DNA from: Luscinia megarhynchos
Taxonomy: Eukaryota > Chordata > Aves > Passeriformes > Turdidae
Assembly: GCA_034336665.1 (NCBI GenBank)
Contig: CM067570.1
Location: forward strand, 12,879,502-12,943,501
Reading direction: 5' to 3'
Length of the DNA: 64,000 bases
This document shows, piece by piece, positions 54,362 to 64,000 of the stretch. Position 1 is the first letter of the stretch. Each line of letters opens with the position of its first letter. A program made the translations under genes and the position numbers. The notes under the pieces were generated by a model, which was not told the DNA's origin, did not search any database, and saw only the letters and a program-made list of their open reading frames with translations.

Positions 54362-54577
54362 TCACAGGATGGGCCAGGCTGGAAGGGACCACAGTGCTCA
54401 TCTGGTCCAACCTCCCTGCTCAGGCAGGCTCATCCCAGAGCACAGGGCACAGGATGGTGTCCAGACAGCTCCTGAGTATCTCCACACCCTCTCTAATCCT
54501 TGCTTGGTCACTGCACAATAGAGAAATTCTTCCTCATTTCCAGGTGGAACTTTGTTTGGATCAGTTTCTGCCCAGGA
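54362..54577 (-). mobile_element. CR1 LINE, 3'-end fragment (antisense)
   Basis: Read on the minus strand this is a CR1 3' end. On the + strand it opens with TCACAGGATGGGCCAGGCTG, then GGAAGGGACC, TCATCTGGTCCAACCTCCCT, GCACAGGGCACAGGATGGTG and, farther in, AGAGAAATTCTTCCTCATTT and GGTGGAACTTTGTTTGGATC. These are the complement of the CR1 3' UTR and the end of ORF2. The 3' terminus is at about 54362 and the element is truncated near 54577. Its orientation is opposite to the host gene. Confidence 0.88.
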
Positions 54578-57500
54578 AGTTCCACCTGATGGTTTCTTAG
54601 GGTACAACTGGTTATAGTTGAACACTTTTAAAGTTTAGCATGAAAAGCTTCTTTCTCTATTAAGGTAAAGAAGCAAAGGAAAGCCAATAGTATTTCACAC
54701 ATGAGAAGATTCCTGCATCTTCATACTTTGCACTTAACAATTCAGTGTTTACTTTAAATTGGCTCTGTAAAAGAGGGAGGAAAGAAGCAAAACAGGGTTG
54801 AAAATTTCCCTGTGTTTTTACCCAGCTTGCCCAGGCTCATAGGGAAAAACAGAGAACTCTGTAGATGACAGAGAATTTTGTAAAAGGCTGTTTTCTGTGG
54901 TAATCCCACCTTATCTATAGATCTGTGGTACAGATGTCATCAACTTTGTTTCTTGTGAAACTGAGTGCTCTTTAGCTGTTAACTCCAAAGCTGGAGTGGA
55001 ATGAATATGGAGATCCCACAGCATATTCTATGGGTTCAAAATGTTTGTGGTGCACACACAGAACACAGGAAAAAAGAAAAAGAGATATTGAATATCCTGG
55101 TAGGGAAGAAAGTGTGCTACATATTTCATTTTATGTCTGTGGTAAGAGAGAAATTCTTTTAAGAAAGATCAAAAGCAGATGCATTTATATGTAACATCTT
55201 AATGCATAACTAGTTTGTTGGGGTATTGCAGAGAGCTATTGCAAATGAAAAATAAATGTTAAAAGAACATTATTAAGCTATGAAGTTAGAAACCTGAAGG
55301 ATAGAAAATGTCATTGCAAACTTAATTAGACCCCCTAATGTGTGTGCAATGTGAAGGGCTTTAATTACCTGATCAGAAACTATTTTTTGCACAGCATCCT
55401 CCATTCCTTTCAGCATAGAAACTGGATAGTCTTTAATTAATGAGCAACTATTAAATATTTTGTTTTCTCCTCAATATGCCATCTTAAGTTTTATTCACTG
55501 TATGATCTTCAAACTCAGCTCCAGACCTATAATTATTAATTTCCTGATGGAAATTTTTTGTGAAGTATACTTCATAAGAAAATTTGTTTTACAAATATTT
55601 GTTATTTTCATACCATCCAACAGACATGTTGGATTATTATGATTTTTCGAGAGTTAATTGTGTCACAAGGAAAAAATCATAGGTTAATTTGGAACCTTAA
55701 AGCAAATAAAACTATTTCATGAGTTTATATGCATTTGAAGAAAAATTTCCATTTACTTAAGCTGCATATACTACCTGGTGACAAAAATCAGATCCCAGCA
55801 TTTTAAAATAGTTTTTTATCCCCCCTCCCCACAGCGTAGGCTGAAAACATTAATTTGATCTGTTAAAAACAAGTGAGAGCAGAACATGCCTGGTGCCAGA
55901 GAGCTGCTGCCTCCCTTGCTGTGTCATTAAGGCACTGACCTGCTCTCTTTGCACTGGTAGAAAGCTGCATTTAAAATTGTTGCTGTGAATCAGAAAGACC
56001 AACCCTGGTGATAGTGAGAGGTAGCAATTGGAATAAAATACCTCCTCTATTCCCAGGAATGGATACTTGCTCTGCATTTAAAAGTCACTGGGTGGTGTAC
56101 AGGCATTCTCCTGGCAGCTGGGGCCTGAGCCTTTTGCTGATGAGCAAAGTCGTGCTGGCTCCTTCTTCTTGGCATGTCTATCTGTGTGGTTCTCCTCATG
56201 CCCTGTCCACAAGGTGGCCTCTCCAAATAATTTAAGGCAAAGGAGTATAAGTAGTTGCCTGAGAGCAACTGTCACTGAGACCACTCTCTCACATCCAGAT
56301 CAATCTCCTGATAAGAGGATTAGTGTTTTTAAGCAAGTCCAGAGAGGTACCAGCACTAAATGAAGTGAGCCAGAGTTTTATCCCTTAAGGCACAGTTTAA
56401 GTTTACAGATTTCTATTTAAATGGATTTGAGCCTAAAATTCCCAAATCGTGTTGGAAGCCTTGAAATCAGTTAGTCTGCCTTGCTGTCGTAGACTATAGG
56501 AACTCTTCCTATGAAACAGCATTTTTTGATGAAATCTAAACAGTATTTTAGAACAACTCCCTTCATTGTCTTTCTAGTATATATAGTCTCCATAAAACTG
56601 GTACATCATAATTGGTATTTCCATCTCTGAAGTGCAGGTGGAGTTAAAGTGTATTCTCACAGGTCTTATGAATGGAACTGTTACTTTTTTCTGGCTTCCT
56701 CTCCTCTTACTTATTTACTGTGATCACCCTCCCCATCCCCCAAATTTTGCAAGAATGAGGACATTAGTGGGAACACCTGCTTTATTGAGGAACTACATCT
56801 AGTGCCAGAGATTTCCAGAAGCATTCTCCACTGGTGGCTGAAGCCAGGGTCCTGCAGAGATAATAAATGACCATATGGCAGAGAGGAGGGAGGAGTTCAT
56901 GGTTGAACCTACAGAAGTGAATGCTGATGCTCCCAGCTTTTTAACACCTACTTGGCAACCTTAATATTTTTGACAAAGAATGATGGATGAATGGGTGTGT
57001 ATATGCTGGTGTGCAAGCATGCTGGTATCTTAAAGAAACCAAGTAAGGGTGGAATAAGCAAACCTGATTGTGTGATTTTATTGAGTCTTGCATGGCTCAG
57101 AACTAGGGTGAGAGGTCCATATTTGCTGCTATTAAATATCTGCAACAGGCAGGAAGCACCTAATTTTTCTTTGTATCTGATCACTAGTGAAAGGCCCTGA
57201 AAAACTAGATCTGAGTTTTTTCTGAAAGACCACCAAAGCAAGGTGATAATTTTGAAATATTGAACAGCCACTGTAAAATTGTTTCTCCTGGTCAGCTCTA
57301 TGAACTTTGAAATATTTTGGGTTGGATAAACTGTTTGAATAATGGGTAAGGTCTAAGAGGACAGATCTTGGGGAGAATGCAATCCTGGAGGTGCTTTTAT
57401 CTTCCCTAGGATGCCTCCTCACAAACATAAATTCTGTTTGCTGGGGAAGGGAAAGTTGTGTCTCTGATGAAAAATTTAACATGCAAATTGTTATTAATTC

Positions 57501-57939
57501 TGCCTTCAATCAAGGGCTCACAGAGCAGCTACAAGGAAGTATAATAAGTTAGAATAATTGCACTTAGATCCCCTAAAGTGTGGTGCTCCAGCTTCTGTCA
57601 GTATTCTCAACTTCTAGCCACAGGGGCAGCATATTTATCTTGTCAAAGAAGTAAAAGTTACTCCAGGTTTGAACAAGCATAGGTCCTTTGAAACCAGTAT
57701 ATATATTTTATTTAACTCTATGAAAAAATTGTTGAAGTCTGTCTTTTCTAATAAGTGAAAGATTCTGTACCTTTTAGGTGATATTCTGGACTCTGAATTT
57801 GTTTGTTTAATTTTTCTAACTGTAAATATGACAGGATCCTGGGATCTAACACTGTGTATTTGTTTAATGCATAGGTGAGAGGCTCCCCCTAAAATGTCCT
57901 ACATAAAAATAGGCAACATCCAAGAGGGTTCTTAGAGGT

Positions 57940-57978
57940 CTTTCTTCCCTTTCTTCCCTTTCTTTCCTTTCTTCCCTA
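57940..57978. repeat. Imperfect pyrimidine microsatellite (TTTCTTCCC-like)
   Basis: This is a run of mixed CTTTC and CTTCC units on the + strand, imperfect and short. It is similar in base composition to the large pentanucleotide array but not an array of the same unit. Confidence 0.75.
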
Positions 57979-60080
57979 TTTTCTTTATCAAATCCATTAA
58001 TTTCCTTTCACAGGAAGCTGTTTATATTCTAAAAGTTTTGTAACTTCACAACTCCTCTACCCATTTTAGTCATCCACTGTTCAGCCATTGCAGTTTCTCT
58101 ATACCTTGAAAATCATTTATAAATTGAATTATAGAACTTCTTTTCCGTTTTTAGCTCTTTTAAGTGATGTCAAGTTTCTTGACACCTGCAGTTAGTGGTA
58201 ATAGCTTGGTGGACTCTAGATAATGGTTCTCTAGCAAGAGAGAAAGATAATGTGTTTCTACATTGCTATTACTTTATAGGATTTTTACAGAAGTGTAGAA
58301 CAAGTTTTTAGCTAAGATCAGAGCTGTGTGCTGCCATGCACCAGGAAGATCCATCAAGTGAGATGATTTGTCCTGAATAGAAGCTGTAAGTAGGTGAAAA
58401 ATACTGACAAGGTATTATTTATTCCTATTTGACAAATGAAAAGTCAGGGCCCAGGGACTGTCTGGATTAAGTGGCAAAAAAATGAATGGCTTTGAGAGTC
58501 CTGGTGTCCTCTTATTGTTAAGTCCAGGGAGCTGGATCTGGAGAATGTTAGAAATTTCTTTGGGTTTATGCAGCAATTTCTGTTGGCATAGGAGTGGGAT
58601 GTAGAATCAGGGTAAAGATGGTAATCAATCAGTGTAGCATCTTGACACAAGGCCAAGATATCCACATTAACAGTGAGCTTGCACTCCAGATATCACCAGG
58701 GAGGCTGTGCCCACCCTGAGAGCAGCCCAGGTATGTTAAACTGCAGACTGGTGAACTCTTTTTTCCTAGTATTTAACCTGCTAAATAGCTGTAATGGCTA
58801 ATTCTGAAATACTTCTGTCTGGTTGTACAATGCATCTTAAGTGGCAAATGCCAAAGTTAACAATCTATTATACAATGCTTTTTTCTCAGGAGTCACTGAA
58901 AATAATGCCGGATTTTTTTTTCTTTAAGGAAAAAGAGAAAACAATCTTATTTGATAGGAGAATAACATGATGCTTTTGTGAGAAAGACAGTCTTTTTTTC
59001 AGTTCAGTCAACACTGGGGGTTGATGTGCTTTCCCTCACTTTAGTGGGATCACAGGGACTTGAAATTGGCTGGGGATGCAACAGCTAAACGTGTCACTTT
59101 GTGGCATTCATTTGGAAGTACTCTAGACAGGAATGCTGAATTAGCCCTCCTGCTGTGCAGCCCGGGATGAGCTGGAGCTGAGTGATTGTAGTGTCAGAAT
59201 GAGAAGTAGTTCAATGGCATAGAAGGAATATAATTTCTGTGGGTACCTCAGGATGTGCACAGAACAGGCTGGGCTGTCAGTGGAGATCACTTCTGAGAGG
59301 AAATACGATTTCCTGACTAACTCTAATAATGGTTAATCTAATTCATATTTTCATATTCATTGCTGAGTATTATGCAGACTTGGCAAGTGGTTAAGGACAA
59401 AACAGAGTAAGTGTAAGATACACGAGCACTGAAGCACAAGAAATTGTAAAATTACAGACACCAGGAAGCAGGAAATTTGTGGGCTAGGTGGAATGAGCAC
59501 ACTGCTATCTTTGAAATTTTGGTGCCAGGCTGAAAGAGCCTGCAAGAGTTTTAGCTGCTGTTCAGTGTAAGGTGTCATTTTACTGCAATAAATTAGATAC
59601 ATTTTCTTGTACACTATTTCAAGGCACAATGGAGGATAAAAGAGTTGTGGACAAACTCATACTATATGTCTGCATTTCTGCACATTGAAGAATTTAAGCT
59701 GTCCCATTTTTTAGAAATGTTTGCTGTCCATCCCCTCGACCTACCTGAGTGCTTTTTAATACAACTGTGCACCACTACAGGCAGCTTCAGCGGTATTGTT
59801 TCTTTTCTAAAAATAGACTGCAAGAGCATCTTTGTTATCTGCAGTGTGAATTGTTTTAGTAGGAAGCTACTTTGCTACAGTATCATTTCTTAAATTGCAT
59901 ATTACTTTAACAACCACATCCACCCAAAACATAATGATTGTGACTGAAGAAACACAATTCTGAATCACGAAGTGGAATGCACAAAGGTTTGGATGCAAGT
60001 GACACCGGTTTTCATTCTGCATATACACACAGGAGTTGTGATACAGCAATATGCATTGGCTTCTGTTTGCAGCAATGCCA

Positions 60081-60217
60081 AGCCAAGACCAGGCTGGATG
60101 GGACTCTGAATAACATGGTTTAGTGGGAGGTGTTCCAGCCTATGGCTGTGAGGTTGGGACTAGATAATCTTTATAATGGATAATACATTCCAACCCAAAC
60201 CATTCTATCATTTTATG
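60081..60217 (+). mobile_element. CR1 LINE, 3'-end fragment (sense)
   Basis: About 137 bp match the 3' end of a CR1 element. CCAGGCTGGATGGGACTCTG is followed by AACATGGTTTAGTGGGAGGT, GGTTGGGACTAGATAATCTT, TTCCAACCCAAACCATTCTA and TCATTTTATG. The TAGTGGGAGGTGT and AACCCAAACCATTCTA versions suggest a different CR1 subfamily from the copy at 16.9 kb. No coding part is kept. Confidence 0.88.
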
Positions 60218-63200
60218 AAAACAAAAATTCAAGTGTAGATTGAAGTATGTCCCAGTGAAATGAGCAGAATTTCAGTGATGAACTGATGTATTGCTGAGAA
60301 TCACTTTAGTGACATTGCTTAATCCTGTTCTCAGAAGGTGGTTCATGAGCTGTAGCATGGTGAGAACTGTTGTCCAGATCAGGATAAACCTTGAAGTGAG
60401 CTGGCTTTGTGCATTCCCAGCATCCTTCAATCCTGAACCCATCTTGCCTTGCACATCGAAGATTTGAATTGAAAATGTTTGCAAGACCATCCTGTGGCAA
60501 ACAGTCAGAAAGCCAAGGACTGGCAGAGCCTCTGTTAAAGGCTGGTGGAGAATGTTGGGTTAATGTGACCCAGACAAGTCAGTGGTGCAGTAGATGCATC
60601 AGAAGCCTTGGCAGTGGTTGCTGCAGGAAATGACTGAAATGACTTTTCTAGCCCTGGGTAATTAGAGTCAGTCATCAGAGGGAGTCTGAGAGGCAGAATT
60701 TTCAGTGACCTAAACGAGCACTGCATGTAGCCAGTAGGGCAGAGTTTTACTCCTCAGCAAAGGTTTTCGACTCCTGTGTGGGCTAGGTAAGGTTTTCACA
60801 GCTAGGAACTGAGGAGCTTTGATGACAGCTATACACCACTTCCCACACAAGCCCACTCTCCCCCAGAAAAGGAAAAAAAGGCTCATATTTCCAAGCTGGC
60901 ATTAATTATGTTCTGATGAGTTCATAGTGGGGCAGTTAGTAATAAATTTAAGAAACAAGATGCGGTCATATCATTTTTCCCCTATTCAATTTTTTTTTCC
61001 TTGTTTTTGTCTATTTCCTACATTTAATATTTAAAACAAACAAGCACAAGAAAACACAGAAAAAACTTGGAAGGCTAAAAATAAAAAAATCACAGAACCT
61101 TCCCACTTACATAATTCAATTAAGCGCATTCTTCCCATGATGCATTGAGGAAATATATTATTACAGACACAAAACACTTTGTAGTGTTGTATTATTAACT
61201 CCTTCTGGGGCCAGATGATTTTTCTGCCAGATTAGAAGGAAGGAGCAACAGGATGTAATGTCAATTAACCTAATTGCTATCGGTCTTTGAACACTAGGGC
61301 TTATGTGCATTCCCAGAATGGGGATACAAAAATGTGTGCATTTAGGATTTCCAGATCTTTGGAGAGAGTTTAAAATGCCCTGGATATTACCCTGGTGAGA
61401 GCTGTTTGCTCATCTGCCTGAGCAGTAAAAATAGGCTATTTTTATTTAATTGGATGGAGGAAAGCTAGAGATTTCTCACATCAGTCCGATGGCAGATTCA
61501 AGATTTTACATATGTCAAAACAAAGCCATCTGGATTTGTTTATATTGCAGTTAGTCTTTTGCAGGAGTCCAAGTGGCTATTTGAGAGCCACTGTAGCATC
61601 AGCATAACAAATAAACATAGGCCATGTTACAGCCCTTTCGTGTTTCTTGGGTCAAGGTGGAGGAACCCTTTACTTACATGTCTGCAGGATGAGTGTGTGT
61701 TAGCCAAAGCTGCAGAAATCAAGACAGGGTCATAAAAATTCACATCCTAGACATATGAAATCATCTGACTTAAAAGACTGAGTCCCAGTTTTCAACATTC
61801 TCATTGCTTTGTCTTTTTTTCTTCAATTCTTTCTCCTCTCAATCCTGTTGCATTATATGGGCATAAATTCATTTTTGTGTTTACAAATGAATGATTTATT
61901 CAACAGAAGATTGAGTTTTTTAGGGTGTTTTACATAAATAAAACATTTTACTTCTGAGTTAAAAAACAAACAAAACCAAACATTCCTGCTTGAAATAACA
62001 GAAATCTGTTTTAATTGATTGAAGGCAATTAACAAGATTGATTGCTCAACCCTCCTTCAATCCAGTTAGGAATGGTTCATTGTGCAAGTGATAAATTAAG
62101 ATGGTTTGTAAAGTTCCTGGTGGATCCTTGATTTGAGGTTATGATTTTGTAACAAATAATGACAGAGCAAAGCTATCAAATGGTACTGTCTCTCCTTTAA
62201 AGAGACCTCCAAGTCAGCTGGCAAAGCCTTTTCTATTTGTCTAGAGGGACAGCAATCTCTCAGTTTTATGGTAGTTCAGGACAGGAATGGCTTAATAAAG
62301 CTCACTGAAAGAGAAATTAATACATAAATATTACATAATTAATGGGAACACCAGCACAGGTTAGGTTAGTTTGTAACATTTGTTAGCCAATGGATCCAAA
62401 ATCTTTCAAGTCCACTTCAATTTAATTTTCTTTAGTTGTCAGGACTGACAGGTAGATTTTCCTGGCCCTATGCTGTTATTTGCTTTGTCTAGAGTGGAGC
62501 ACAGATCCACTCACACACTGTCCCAAGCACCAGGCATGGAACTTGATCTATGGAGCACATGAAGTTCCTTAAAGCAGTTTGTATTTGGGGTGATCTGTTT
62601 GTGCCTCGGGTTATCATGGTAAGGAGGGGCAGAGTTTGTGATTTTTGACCCAACTGTGATGAAAAGTAATGCTTAGGGTGACCTTAGAAATAGACCTTTT
62701 CTATCTACCTTTATGTACAAAATGAAAGAAAGAAGAGTTCATCTGATTCAAATGCTCAGTTCTGTTCTCCTTATAGAGAACAGGAGCTCTCATGAGCATT
62801 AGGAGCATGTCCTGGCCCTCCTGATTTCTGCCAGCTGCTCTCCATTGGGTAGCTGTAGCCATAAGGCCTGGAAGCTGAATATTCCCCAGTTTGTTCCTCT
62901 ACATCTGTTTGGATTTGGAACTGGAAATAGCACTTGGATTGAGAACCTTGGAGAAAGTCAGCAAATCCCCAAGAGCTGCCCCAAAAGTTACTTCCTGGGG
63001 GCTGAGATAAAGCTCTACATCTTGGAGACTTGGAGGATAAATAAGTGATTGTCCTTGCTGGGTGCAGCTGAACTTATCTAAGCCATGGCAGAACAATGGC
63101 ATAAATTAGATGTATTAAAGAAAGGTGCTGCTTTTATAGCATCAATTTAGTCAAAATTTGATGGTGATGATGGATGGGTCTTCGTGCATCCTCCCCACCC

Positions 63201-64000
63201 CACACACTCCCTCTCCCTCTCTGCTCTCTCTGATTAGCAGTGTTTTCATTCGTCCCAGCATAAGAACATGGGGTGGGTATTGCAGGAAAGAGCTGTCTGG
63301 GTGCTTGCATAATTAAAGTATTCTGGAGATGGGGGAGCTGAGATGTTCACAATTGGCTTTGTGCACATTGGCCAACATAAAGGTCTAAAATGCTGCTGGA
63401 AGCTGAGCCAGCTGGGCAAATTGGTTTCCTGAGGTTGCCTGCAGCTTTCTGGTGAATCCCCCCTGCCCTTAACCCCAGCAGGGACTGCTGCAGGGTACAT
63501 CCAGCCCAAAGAAAAAGATTTTTTTTTTTTTAATTTTGTAAGAGCTGTCTGAAAATGTTCAAATAATAATCTTCATTTCTTTAATTCTGGATGAATTTGA
63601 GGCAGAAATGAAATGAGGTAATGAAAGTAATGAATATATTCTGAGAAGTTATGATGTCATTAAAATCAGCACTAACAATAATTTTTTTTCAGCAGTGTGG
63701 TTGTCCATTCAGCTACTGAATCTTCCTAAGTGTGATAGAATTTGTAAAGCTGGGCAGCTAGGAGAGAGGGGAAGGAAACTGATGGACCATGATACCAGGT
63801 CTGTGTTTGATTTGCAGTTACAATTCATGGTGCTGACTAGTCAATTTATGGATAAATTTTCTCTTTGAAAAACTACCTGTGTCAGTACTGGGTGGTTTTT
63901 GTTCAAGGAAAAGCAAGATTTTTGGTGACATTTTTCAAAGAGAAACTTTGAAATTAAATTAGATTTTTACTGTTTATCAGATTTCTCCTGTTCAGTGTAG

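Overview
This window is vertebrate nuclear DNA, almost certainly from a bird. Two lines of evidence support this. It carries several CR1 LINE 3'-end fragments of the type that dominates bird genomes, and an endogenous-retrovirus LTR whose sequence I recognise from bird genomes. It also contains two clean, phase-compatible exons of a neurexin-superfamily gene. A songbird or other neoavian is plausible, but the species cannot be fixed from this sequence. There is no bacterial or viral gene layout, no operon and no CRISPR array. Nearly all six-frame open frames are chance frames in AT-rich intron.

The only protein-coding content I can support is one gene on the + strand, a contactin-associated protein-like gene (CASPR/CNTNAP family). 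CNTNAP5 is the best paralogue guess. Two internal exons are present: 25978-26088 (111 bp) and 33468-33661 (194 bp). Together they encode the first ~100 residues of the N-terminal F5/8 type C (discoidin) domain. By size and phase they match exons 2 and 3 of the family. The signal-peptide exon lies upstream of the window. The rest of the discoidin domain and the laminin-G, EGF, fibrinogen-like, transmembrane and cytoplasmic parts lie downstream.

Region by region: 1-25977 is the 3' part of intron 1. It holds two CR1 fragments (about 13.4 and 16.9-17.2 kb), a 30-base A tract (19.4 kb), a nearly pure ~395-bp CCCTT/AAGGG pentanucleotide array (23.4-23.8 kb) and a TTA/TTG compound microsatellite (25.1 kb). 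26089-33467 is the complete intron 2 (7.4 kb). It carries a 30-bp tandem duplication and an internally deleted minus-strand ERV remnant (27.6-28.7 kb) with a recognisable LTR and a decayed primer-binding site. 33662-64000 is the 5' part of intron 3 (over 30 kb). It holds an alternating TA/CA tract, three more CR1 pieces (53.1, 54.4 and 60.1 kb), two weak LTR-like stretches (36.3 and 49.6 kb) and some inverted repeats.

I found no previously undescribed system. The items most worth following up are the long AAGGG-type array 2.2 kb upstream of an exon of a neuronal gene, the sharp GC/CpG jump between the two neighbouring exons, a small CpG-dense patch at 11.6 kb, and the ERV remnant.
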